The notes under the pieces were generated by a model. The model was given only the letters and a program-made list of their open reading frames with translations. It had not been told where the DNA came from and ran no database searches. A program made the translations under genes and the position numbers. A DNA stretch of 25,976 nt from Helicobacteraceae bacterium (GTDB lineage: Bacteria; Campylobacterota; Campylobacteria; Campylobacterales; Sulfurimonadaceae). Below, in pieces: positions 16,201 to 22,695 of the stretch; position 1 is the stretch's first letter; each line of letters begins with the position of its first letter. The stretch spans positions 1 through 25,976 of the forward strand of contig JALWLR010000060.1 of the NCBI GenBank assembly GCA_027084065.1, in the 5' to 3' direction.

Positions 16201-17150
16201 TTCGATTGACTACGTTGTCACATTCTCAAACGGTAGAAGGGACGGGAGATTATGTTTTTGAAAATCTTCTACCAGGTAAGTATCTTATAACCGTTGAAGC
16301 AGAAGGATATATGCCGACAACGGCAACAGTAGAACTTTCTCCCGGTCAGATATTGATTTATGAGGGACAGTTTATGTTGGATGATGACCTAGAAGGTATA
16401 GTAGGTACGGTTACCGGTAAAGTCAGAAATGCAATAAATAACTCCGAAGGAGTTCCAGATGTTCAAATTGATATAAGAGAAGGAGGTTCTAATACGACAG
16501 GGGAAATTATAAAGAGTATATATTCCGATAGCAATGGAGATTATGCGGTAAATGACTTGACAAGCGGTACTTATACTTTCACATGGTCAAAACCTGGCTA
16601 TATAACAGATAGTGCAAATGTTGTTGTCATAGGTAATGAAACTGTGACAAAAGACTTGAGTATATCTCCGGTATTAAGTGTGGGAACTATGAGAATTACT
16701 TTGCGATGGGGTGAGAATCCGGCAGACTTGGATTCGCACTTGGTAAAAACCAAAGATGGAGAGGAGGTATATCATATATACTATAGTAACATGTATGCAG
16801 AGAATGATTCTCTCGATACAGACGATACGACCTCTTATGGTCCGGAAACTGTTACCATTGATTCTGTAGATCCGACAGCTAAATATACATATTATGTACA
16901 TCACTATTCTGGTAGCGGATCAATTGCGACATCCGGTGCAACGGTAACGGTACAAACAGATAGTGGAAGCCAAACATTCTATCCTCCAAATGAAGATGGA
17001 ATTTATTGGAAAGTATTTGATATAATCAATGGAGAGATTGTACCGTGTACCTCTAATTGTATGGGTTCAAGTGTCGATATAGCACGGAGTTTGCGCAATG
17101 GAGAAAAAGAAGATGCCTATTTGTTCCAAAATCTTCCCGCAAAAGAATAA
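13251..17150 (+). CDS. Large multidomain surface lipoprotein (1299 residues)
   Basis: The signal peptide ends in a lipobox (LLFVGC, Cys19) followed by GGGSSDSG, so this is an exported lipoprotein. Approximate modules: 50-105, a carboxypeptidase-regulatory-like beta domain (GATVKIYKL...GGFSVALD); 105-740, a long beta-rich region I do not recognise; 743-860, a BACON/ASPM-type Ig-like domain (NWKVEK, ISPTSGTL); 862-962, fibronectin type III-like; 964-1043 and 1052-1140, two carboxypeptidase-regulatory-like repeats; 1146-1270, a DUF2135/YfaP-like domain (RITLRWGENPADLDSHL, YGPETVTI). No catalytic motif is evident, so an adhesive or structural role is inferred. An upstream in-frame ATG at 13206 is rejected because it would mask the signal peptide and the AAGGAG site. 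The next gene starts 5 bases after the stop. Confidence 0.8.
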   Translation: MKGLIGVIATLAMLLFVGCGGGSSDSGVETTSSKEVYSLTTDTNHAVMGPLKGATVKIYKLDDMQTPIEEVQTDELGGFSVALDSLDDNELLLVVVSGGVDIDANDDGVLDDTPVSNKGKIRAIATAADLRASSVNVTLLSEVLYNYVEQLIGQVHPDDLEEAMNAVAKKLLKDEIGGNYKDINHFNPLDNAQREKLSFDYSTLIGNDANESLSAKIYNDENATEIKTVLQNHFQDKMVLNDISLVPEKRYFKIALVEPAKSSITSDGSTIFVDYENNSSKLVDFVATDSNISFTITTDSDLNITGWDGCDKVSDDQKTCYLVEIQSDRLVIPNVVYADTEYADNVKDLTGYYVSVLDDNVSYAVSLDLDAPTEKRDFVESIKSDDIIINTSDSQKFFRKVTAVRKVDDYNYVFTTTDVAFVELYKRGSASVDRALTYNDLADDLQTINRSLKSKYGNVKLLPPTKPNDDTFVLQFGGVQSTDSLNRAIEHEDSAKFELADGVDLEGKLTFKLDADFNYNVSWHLFGPSLDSMRFVIKNDVKSELKIIATKEGLNLGKEFQVGPTLRFRIPVAASPIWVDATLTFYIGASGKIEGIVTVGGEAGVNTKIGFNYANGHVLPIGNIDPNGKFSGSTEVKFSTGAYLKALPALTVSSIAGIGVDNRLTIGAENSFVVGISTSGAECDISKGKAYGQYSISPVFTWDPWLRDFDWAKDLEEDINDQISLTSSLTWVLKEWSNPCLATPSYLEVYGDDVTESVKASEGIDKAYTYVVKNSGDEPLNWKVEKSGSLSDFVTISPTSGTLAKDENITVMVVVSKSDLSEDIDSTLRAYIKFINDVEDDRSIFEKGGETYTIAVDVVPDVVAPVLNSVSLNGESIKRINFEWNYSGTAPIDGFKLYKSDCAEDNYELFKVIAEPSTRIASWYYDEVASSFVAGRSYCFKLSSYKEDVESELSNAVTLDIPEYAKLISNIKDKDGNPLPSATVRLTTLSHSQTVEGTGDYVFENLLPGKYLITVEAEGYMPTTATVELSPGQILIYEGQFMLDDDLEGIVGTVTGKVRNAINNSEGVPDVQIDIREGGSNTTGEIIKSIYSDSNGDYAVNDLTSGTYTFTWSKPGYITDSANVVVIGNETVTKDLSISPVLSVGTMRITLRWGENPADLDSHLVKTKDGEEVYHIYYSNMYAENDSLDTDDTTSYGPETVTIDSVDPTAKYTYYVHHYSGSGSIATSGATVTVQTDSGSQTFYPPNEDGIYWKVFDIINGEIVPCTSNCMGSSVDIARSLRNGEKEDAYLFQNLPAKE

Positions 17151-17155
17151 GATAA

Positions 17156-17620
17156 ATGCTTAACAGATACCAATTGCTGGTATCTGTTATAGGCGCAGGT
17201 ATCTATTTTTTCTTTCTAGAAATAAAAAATCCAACTATAGATAGTGTTGTACAAGTTGTAGCATCGTTGCAAATGGGGCTTGGCATTTATTTAGTATTGA
17301 AATTTATACAATATTTCTTTTTTTCAGAGAAAACAATGGCACAGGTTATTCACTACAAAAAATCAGCGACAAGTACAGGTAAAATTCAAGATATAGGTTC
17401 TTACCTTGTTACTATCCGATATAGTTTTTTAATTGATGATGATGTTTATACGATGCCGGAAAATTATTATGTAGCTGAAAAATATAAGATAGGAGAAATG
17501 ATAAAAGCTGCTATTTCTAGTAGAGATGATAAGATAGCAGTACCGATGCAGTCAGTGTATAGATTGCTTTTTTTTGGAGCGGTGTCGTTGGCAATGGCAA
17601 TAGGGATGGGTTTGAAATGA
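17156..17620 (+). CDS. DUF3592-like membrane protein
   Basis: A 154-residue protein with predicted membrane segments at about 6-21, 31-55 and 136-152. A small beta domain (60-128) has the DUF3592 pattern: AQVIHYKKS, then YLVTIRYSFLIDDDVYTMPE, then YKIGEMIKAAI and a short basic segment ending in AVP. The function of the family is unknown. The start is six bases after the large lipoprotein's stop, and its ATGA overlaps the start of the prodomain gene by four bases, so translation of the three is tightly coupled. Membrane location beside exported proteins suggests a role in their biogenesis, but that is only inference. Confidence 0.7.
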   Translation: MLNRYQLLVSVIGAGIYFFFLEIKNPTIDSVVQVVASLQMGLGIYLVLKFIQYFFFSEKTMAQVIHYKKSATSTGKIQDIGSYLVTIRYSFLIDDDVYTMPENYYVAEKYKIGEMIKAAISSRDDKIAVPMQSVYRLLFFGAVSLAMAIGMGLK

Positions 17621-18003
17621 AATTTTTGCAATTAATTTTGATGACAACCTTATTTGGAATTGCACAGGATAATTACTATTATCAGGGGAATGAAAAAGTT
17701 TTTTTAAAGCCATATCGTACTTCTGTATCGAGAAACTTGTCACAAATAGAGTATTATGTAAATGAGAATGGGACTCTACTAGGAGTAACAGATAAAATCA
17801 TCGTTAAGCTAAAGGATAGCGCTTCAATGGAGAAGTTGCTAAAACGATATTCTCTTTTTGCAGATAGAAAAATAGGTCCCAATCTTTATGTAGTAAAAAC
17901 AAAGGATAAAAGTACAACGATAGAGATTGCCAATCAATTAAATGTAAATGAAAATGTTGTGTATGCACAACCGGATTTTATTAGAAAAAAATTCCAACGA
18001 TAA
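17617..18003 (+). CDS. Secreted stand-alone subtilisin (S8) prodomain-like protein
   Basis: A 128-residue protein: a signal peptide (about 1-16, ending FGIA before QDN), a short beta segment with YYYQGNEKVFLKP, and then (45-122) a full fervidolysin-like prodomain: TDKIIVKLKD, LYVVKTKDKSTTIEIANQLN and the closing ENVVYAQPDF. In this family that string sits immediately before the catalytic domain and acts as folding chaperone and inhibitor. Here the chain stops six residues later and no catalytic domain follows in frame. The protease gene starts 24 bases downstream with its own signal peptide. It therefore probably works in trans on that protease. The start overlaps the DUF3592-like gene by 4 bases (ATGA). 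Confidence 0.78.
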   Translation: MKFLQLILMTTLFGIAQDNYYYQGNEKVFLKPYRTSVSRNLSQIEYYVNENGTLLGVTDKIIVKLKDSASMEKLLKRYSLFADRKIGPNLYVVKTKDKSTTIEIANQLNVNENVVYAQPDFIRKKFQR

Positions 18004-18027
18004 AATAAAAATACTGCAAGATAAACG

Positions 18028-19560
18028 ATGAAACTATATTTCCCCCTTTTAATTGTATCTATTCTCTTTTTGTATGGTTGCGGAAATACATCTACTAAAG
18101 ATGATCTCTCTTTAAACAAATATATTTTACTGGACTCTGCTATAACAGGTGTTTGTTATGAATGTGGGGAAGATAGTGGTATAACAGGGAAAGAGGGGGA
18201 GTTCTTTTGTCAAAAAGGGAGTGTTGTTGAATTTTCTGTAGGAAATGTTTATTTGGGCGGTTTATTGCTTACATCTAATGATCTGTATGTGACTCCGGCC
18301 GATTTATATGGTCTTCAACGAACTGATATTTTCGATAAAAGAGTAATGAATTTTGTTCAGTTTGTGCAATCTCTGGATAATGATGGTGACCCTTCTAACG
18401 GTATAGAAGTTGATGAGTCTACTCGAAATGTTTTAAGAGAGTATTATCTTGATTTATCGGATGAGAATGTTGACGAATTGGATATTGAGAGAATAATCCT
18501 TGCAATCGGGAAACAAATGATCTCAAGAAGTAAGGCTTTGGATCATTATGCAAAGAGTATTTCGACAATTTTGCATGTAGCTATTTCTCCGAGTACAGAG
18601 CCTCTGTATTCACAGCAATGGTATTTGGATTATAACGATACTGTTTATACATCTTACGCTATTGATGAAAATGCAAGTATCCATGCCTCATTTCTTCCAA
18701 ATATTTATACGGGAAAAGGTGTAAAAATTGCAATTATAGATGATGGACTTGATGTCAATCATGAAGATTTGCAAGGTGCAATAGCTACGACATACAGTAT
18801 AGTGTCCAATACTTCTAATCTTTCTTTGTTGAATTCAGATAGTTATCATGGTACAGCCGTAACAGGGATTATAGGAGCAAGAGTCAATGCTATAGGGATA
18901 GAGGGTATTGCAAATGGTGCAGATATAATTTTTTTGCAATATAAAGCAGGTATGAGTGATAGTGAGACAATTGAGCTGTTCAACAAAGCTGAAGAGCTAG
19001 GAGCGGACATAATAAACTGTAGTTGGGGGACATATGATGTTTCTTTGGCTGTTAAAGAAAAGATTCAAGAACTTGCTATAAATGGTAGAGATGGTAAAGG
19101 GATTGTTATAGTCTTTGCAGCCGGAAACGATAACAGAGAGATGGGCAATGACGAATCGGCCATTCCTGAAGTGATTGCTGTAGGTTCAACTGATAAAGAT
19201 AATTTGCGGGCATGGTACAGTAACTATGGTAAAAATTTGGATATTGTAGCTCCAGGAGGATACGATATAGGCATAACTACACTGGATCCAATGGATGACC
19301 AAGGAGTAGGAGTTTTCAATAAAAATTATCTGTTAATGAATGATCCAAACTCTTTTATAGGTACTTCCGCTTCTGCTCCTATAGTAAGTGGAACTATAGC
19401 TTTATTGCTAGAGCAAAAACCTGATTTGACAAGAGAAGAAATTGAAAATATTTTGAAAAGATCATGCGATAAAATTGGAGAAATACCATATGAAAATGGA
19501 AAAAATGATTATTATGGGTATGGCAAGATCAATTTACAAAAAGTATTGCAACAGGATTAA
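18028..19560 (+). CDS. Lipoprotein S8 (subtilisin-like) serine protease lacking its own prodomain
   Basis: A 510-residue protein. Signal peptide with lipobox LYGC (Cys18). Residues 36-80 form a Campylobacterota-type lipoprotein module (GVCYECGEDSG...GEFFC...VGNVYLGG). Residues 80-190 are acidic and helical. LYSQQWYL (193-200) is the string that usually joins prodomain to catalytic domain. The catalytic domain (about 225-505) has Asp238 in AIIDDG, His274 in YHGTAVTG, oxyanion Asn367 in AAGND and Ser447 in GTSASAP, all intact. The expected inhibitory prodomain is absent and is encoded by the preceding gene. Predicted to be anchored in the outer or inner membrane; surface exposure is inference. 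The ribosome-binding site (around AAGATAAACG) is weak. Last gene of the operon. Confidence 0.88.
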   Translation: MKLYFPLLIVSILFLYGCGNTSTKDDLSLNKYILLDSAITGVCYECGEDSGITGKEGEFFCQKGSVVEFSVGNVYLGGLLLTSNDLYVTPADLYGLQRTDIFDKRVMNFVQFVQSLDNDGDPSNGIEVDESTRNVLREYYLDLSDENVDELDIERIILAIGKQMISRSKALDHYAKSISTILHVAISPSTEPLYSQQWYLDYNDTVYTSYAIDENASIHASFLPNIYTGKGVKIAIIDDGLDVNHEDLQGAIATTYSIVSNTSNLSLLNSDSYHGTAVTGIIGARVNAIGIEGIANGADIIFLQYKAGMSDSETIELFNKAEELGADIINCSWGTYDVSLAVKEKIQELAINGRDGKGIVIVFAAGNDNREMGNDESAIPEVIAVGSTDKDNLRAWYSNYGKNLDIVAPGGYDIGITTLDPMDDQGVGVFNKNYLLMNDPNSFIGTSASAPIVSGTIALLLEQKPDLTREEIENILKRSCDKIGEIPYENGKNDYYGYGKINLQKVLQQD

Positions 19561-19563
19561 TCA

Positions 19564-19581
19564 GCCATCATTGTTGATGGC
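19564..19581. terminator. Hairpin after the protease operon (IS256 insertion site)
   Basis: GCCATCA (19564-19570) pairs with TGATGGC (19575-19581) around TTGT, four bases after the protease stop. There is no T-tract. Before the IS insertion this was the only obvious structure in a ~49-bp gap between convergent genes, so it may be a bidirectional terminator. The right arm is part of the duplicated target. Confidence 0.5.
19574..19581. repeat. 8-bp target site duplication, left copy (TTGATGGC)
   Basis: TTGATGGC immediately left of the left terminal repeat, identical to 20921-20928. Eight base pairs is a normal duplication length for the IS256 family. Confidence 0.92.
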
Positions 19582-19605
19582 GAGACCGTTTAAAATTCCG
19601 TGTCA
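19582..19605 (+). repeat. IS256-family left terminal inverted repeat
   Basis: Starts GAGACCGTTTAAAATTCCG and ends TGTCA at 19605. Pairs with 20897-20920 at 21 of 24 positions. Between it and the transposase stop lies a short palindromic stretch around AGGTGTAACACCT (19629-19641). Confidence 0.92.
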
Positions 19606-19646
19606 GTAACTTTTAGTAACACCATTTTAGGTGTAACACCTTTTGC

Positions 19647-20867
19647 TTAAACCTTCAAATATGTATCTAACCTCCCTTCAAAAAATATAGCCAGTTGTGA
19701 AAGTGTAAGACTCCAATTTCGTATCGGCATCGTCCATTTTTTCGATGCGTTTTTTATACCCAGATAAAGCAGTTTCGTCAGTGCGGTTTCATTGGGAAAA
19801 GCACCTTTTGTTTTAGTCAGTTTTCGAAACTGTCTATGAACCGATTCGATAATATTGGTAGTGTAGATAATGCGTCTTATATCTTCTGGATATTTAAAAT
19901 AGACAGAGAGGTTTTCCCACTTGCTCTGCCAGGAGTTGATAACAAGTGGATACTTTTTACCCCATTTTTCATCGAGTTTGAGCAGTTCCTCTTCAGCCAA
20001 CTCTTTAGTAGGAGCCTGATAGATCAGTTTGAGATCTTTTGCAAACTCTTTTTGGTCTTTTGAAGCTACATACTTTATAGAATTGCGTATCTGATGGACG
20101 ATACAAAGCTGCACCTCCGCTTTTGGAAAGATAGCGTTTATCGCCTCTGGAAAACCTTTAAGCCCATCGACTGAGGCTATGAGTATATCTTCGACCCCTC
20201 TGGCTTGCAGATCAGTAAGGACGGAGAGCCAGAAGTTGGCTCCTTCATTTTCCGATAGATACAGACCCAGTACCTCTTTCTTTCCATCCAAACGCACTCC
20301 AAGGATGGTATAGACCGCTTTGGAGATATATTTACCACCATCTTTGATTTTATAGTGAATTGCATCGAGCCATACAAAGGGGTATATCGGCTCTAACGGG
20401 CGGGCTTGCCACTCTTTGACTTTGGAGATGATCTTGTCTGTAACGGCACTGATCGTAGCTGTGGAGATACTCACTTGGTATATATCTTCGATATGGGAGG
20501 ATATATCTCTATAGCTCATTCCGTGACCATACATCGAGAGTATTTTCTCTTCGATCTCGTCACTGATGGTCGTTTGATGTTTTTTCACTATCTGGGGTTC
20601 GAAGGTACCGTTTCGATCTCTTGGGGTTTCAAGCTCGAAGCTGCCTTCGCTTGAACCTTTGATTCTTTTCTTGTTGTAGCCGTTTCGTCTGTTCTTTTTA
20701 CCTGAGAGTACATCATCGGCAATATGAGACTCTATCTCCGCTTCGAGGGCTGCTTCTGTGAGTTGTTTGATAAGAGGAGCTAACAGTCCATCTTTGCCTG
20801 TTAGTTTTTTACCGTTTCTGAACTCTTTGAGTACTTCGTTAAAATTAAAATCTATTCTTTCTTCCAT
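19647..20867 (-). CDS. IS256-family transposase (mutator type)
   Basis: A 406-residue DDE transposase that cuts and inserts the element as a circular intermediate in the family. Helix-turn-helix-like N-terminal half with GHGMSYRDISSHI. Catalytic residues are Asp168 (VWLDAIHYK), Asp234 (ASVDGLKGF) and Glu341 (TNIIESVHRQFRK). The family signature region with CIVHQIRNSIKYV is intact. The length is normal and no frameshift is visible. A TTG at 20873 is in frame, but ATG 20867 after AAGGATTGACA is the better start. The only gene of the element. Confidence 0.96.
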   Translation of the reverse strand: MEERIDFNFNEVLKEFRNGKKLTGKDGLLAPLIKQLTEAALEAEIESHIADDVLSGKKNRRNGYNKKRIKGSSEGSFELETPRDRNGTFEPQIVKKHQTTISDEIEEKILSMYGHGMSYRDISSHIEDIYQVSISTATISAVTDKIISKVKEWQARPLEPIYPFVWLDAIHYKIKDGGKYISKAVYTILGVRLDGKKEVLGLYLSENEGANFWLSVLTDLQARGVEDILIASVDGLKGFPEAINAIFPKAEVQLCIVHQIRNSIKYVASKDQKEFAKDLKLIYQAPTKELAEEELLKLDEKWGKKYPLVINSWQSKWENLSVYFKYPEDIRRIIYTTNIIESVHRQFRKLTKTKGAFPNETALTKLLYLGIKNASKKWTMPIRNWSLTLSQLAIFFEGRLDTYLKV

Positions 20868-20896
20868 TGTCAATCCTTGATATTATTGTATCAGAT

Positions 20897-20920
20897 TGAC
20901 ACGGAATTTTTAACGCTCCC
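20897..20920 (-). repeat. IS256-family right terminal inverted repeat
   Basis: On the minus strand it reads GGGAGCGTTAAAAATTCCG then TGTCA. The mismatches to the left end are at positions 2, 5 and 10 from the outer tip. Confidence 0.92.
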
Positions 20921-20928
20921 TTGATGGC
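20921..20928. repeat. 8-bp target site duplication, right copy (TTGATGGC)
   Basis: TTGATGGC directly after the right terminal repeat, identical to 19574-19581. Removing the element and one copy restores a 49-bp gap between the convergent neighbours. Confidence 0.92.
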
Positions 20929-20956
20929 AGAGAATTGCTTGTGAGCTATTTATCAT

Positions 20957-22672
20957 TTAGTAATGTAATGGAGTTGTGATACCTGTTGGGGCGAACTGCT
21001 CGACCTCTTTAAGAACGTTGGTAATAGGTTTGTCATTTGCGTCGCGTCCAAATATAAAACTTTGCTCTTGTACAATTGTCAAGTAGGCTTTGTCAAGCAT
21101 CAAAGCACGCTCTTTTGATGGGATGAGTAAGTAGGAAATGTCGTTATGCAGCTTCTCAAAGGCATCCTCTTTGGGTTCAAACGACTCATTGAAAAATTTT
21201 TCTATTACCTCGCGATTTTCACGAAACTCATCCCCGGCTTTGTTATGTAGGAGATAGTAGCTGTATTCGTACTCTCCATCATCTCGAATTCTTTCCGGGA
21301 TATTTTCAAAACCATGCTGTGACCAGTGATACCACCCTTCTGCAAGCGTATCACTTTTAAATTTACGATTGAATGAGAATATAGTATCTATGGTCGAACC
21401 TATTGTTCCGTGACATCCCATACAAAAAACAAGCTCTTCGTAATTTTGCGGTCTCAACTCTCCTTTATTATCTTCAATGAAAGCCATATATGTCCAGCCT
21501 AATTTATTGTTCAATCCACTTTCGGAATTGCCGTCAAACTGTTTGATAGCATTTGGATAAGCTGTTCTTTCAGTTGCTTCGATGTCGGCTTTTATTTTAT
21601 GCAGTTCTACATCGACCCATCGCTCCTTTTTGGCGTAGCGCAACTCTTTCATTCTAGCGGACATTTGTAGTTTTTTTGTCGTTTCATTAAAATCAATATA
21701 GCGAACACTGTGTAAAAATTCCGTTCCTACCGGGTAGAGTCCTTTGGCTGCTTCGATTTTGTCGCTTGCAAGCATACTTCCCGCTTTTCCGACATAAAAA
21801 ATATCGTTGTCCTCGTTAAATCTTGCTATAGTATTTGCGTGAGTGATGCTTCCGTCTTTATCTGCATCGATGCCAAAATGTGCTTCATCGAATGCAAAAG
21901 CTACCTCTTCATCTTTTATAAAAGCTTCTATAATAGCAAGGTTGGTTTTATATACCTCTATATCGAATGTTCCGTTTACATCTTCTGCAAAGTAGTGAGG
22001 AAGCCGGATGAGTACATCATCTGTCGATCCGTTGGTAGGCCAAAAAGTACCAAGAAAAGGGTAGTAGGCAAAGCTTCTCCAGAGTGTATAATTTCCGTCT
22101 GGTTTTCTGTCAAATCCCTCCTCATCGAAGTTGTAGTAGCAGTCGGGAATGTATCCGTTCCACTTTCCGTCGTTGTAGACATCCCATTTTGCAGGTATTT
22201 TTTTCAGTCGAGATGCAAGTATGATCGATCCGTTTGCGTCGAAATAGTTCGATTTTTGAACATATTTCAAGATGGCTGTATCGGAGATAGTCTCTATTTT
22301 TGCACTTTTATCTTTAAAAAGATTGCTCCAACGGTTTTGCGTTGCATATCGAGTGAACAAATAGTTTAGCTGAAGTTCTTCATCATTGACGAAATTTGGC
22401 TCTTTGCTTTGGGTGTGGCAACTGTAGCAGGGATTGAACTCTTTGTCCTTAGCTTTTACTTTTGTATAGCATTGGGGTGGAATATAGGCTGATTTATTGT
22501 TACGAAATATATAGTAGTTTGGATCTATCGCGTATGTGTATTGCGAAGAGTTGTTTTGTTCCAAATCAGAAGAGGAGGCGGAGCTTGGCTTTTGTTCTCC
22601 GCCGCCGCATCCACTCTGCACAAGCACTAAAGATGCAACTAAAAAGTTGAAAAAAAGCTGCTCTTTTTTCAT
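20957..22672 (-). CDS. Di-haem c-type cytochrome-like lipoprotein
   Basis: A 571-residue exported protein. The signal peptide ends VLVQSGC (Cys22), followed by GGGEQKPSSASSSD; Gln at -3 makes the lipobox slightly unusual. Two covalent haem motifs are present: CYSCH (82-86) and CMGCH (417-421). DADKDGSIT (269-277) looks like a calcium-binding EF-hand loop. The rest is rich in aromatic residues and Trp (WRSFAYYPFLGTFWPTNG, 198-215), with no family I can name. Haem plus lipid anchor suggest envelope electron transfer, but the donor and acceptor are unknown. It starts 23 bases after the propeller lipoprotein's stop and is clearly in one operon with it. Its 3' end faces the IS256 element. Confidence 0.78.
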   Translation of the reverse strand: MKKEQLFFNFLVASLVLVQSGCGGGEQKPSSASSSDLEQNNSSQYTYAIDPNYYIFRNNKSAYIPPQCYTKVKAKDKEFNPCYSCHTQSKEPNFVNDEELQLNYLFTRYATQNRWSNLFKDKSAKIETISDTAILKYVQKSNYFDANGSIILASRLKKIPAKWDVYNDGKWNGYIPDCYYNFDEEGFDRKPDGNYTLWRSFAYYPFLGTFWPTNGSTDDVLIRLPHYFAEDVNGTFDIEVYKTNLAIIEAFIKDEEVAFAFDEAHFGIDADKDGSITHANTIARFNEDNDIFYVGKAGSMLASDKIEAAKGLYPVGTEFLHSVRYIDFNETTKKLQMSARMKELRYAKKERWVDVELHKIKADIEATERTAYPNAIKQFDGNSESGLNNKLGWTYMAFIEDNKGELRPQNYEELVFCMGCHGTIGSTIDTIFSFNRKFKSDTLAEGWYHWSQHGFENIPERIRDDGEYEYSYYLLHNKAGDEFRENREVIEKFFNESFEPKEDAFEKLHNDISYLLIPSKERALMLDKAYLTIVQEQSFIFGRDANDKPITNVLKEVEQFAPTGITTPLHY

Positions 22673-22695
22673 CCTACGCCTCCTCTTTCTTGGCT

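Larger units (their letters stand above)
19582..20920 (-). mobile_element. IS256-family insertion sequence, complete (1339 bp)
   Basis: The element is bounded by 24-bp terminal inverted repeats: left 19582-19605 and right 20897-20920. They match at 21 of 24 positions and share the uninterrupted core AAAATTCCGTGTCA. The perfect 8-bp duplication TTGATGGC flanks it. It contains one intact transposase on the minus strand. It lies between the convergent protease and di-haem lipoprotein genes without breaking either. Intact ends, intact transposase and perfect duplication suggest a recent insertion and probable activity. Confidence 0.95.

Noticed and set aside
17617..19560. The prodomain gene and protease gene as one gene broken by a frameshift.
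   Set aside because: The protease has its own signal peptide and lipobox and ~170 residues before the catalytic domain, and the prodomain gene ends cleanly. One indel would not rejoin them into a normal protease.
21839..22369. A 176-codon plus-strand frame inside the di-haem lipoprotein gene.
   Set aside because: Low-complexity hydrophobic/Cys composition, antisense to a gene with clear haem motifs, no promoter or homologous pattern.
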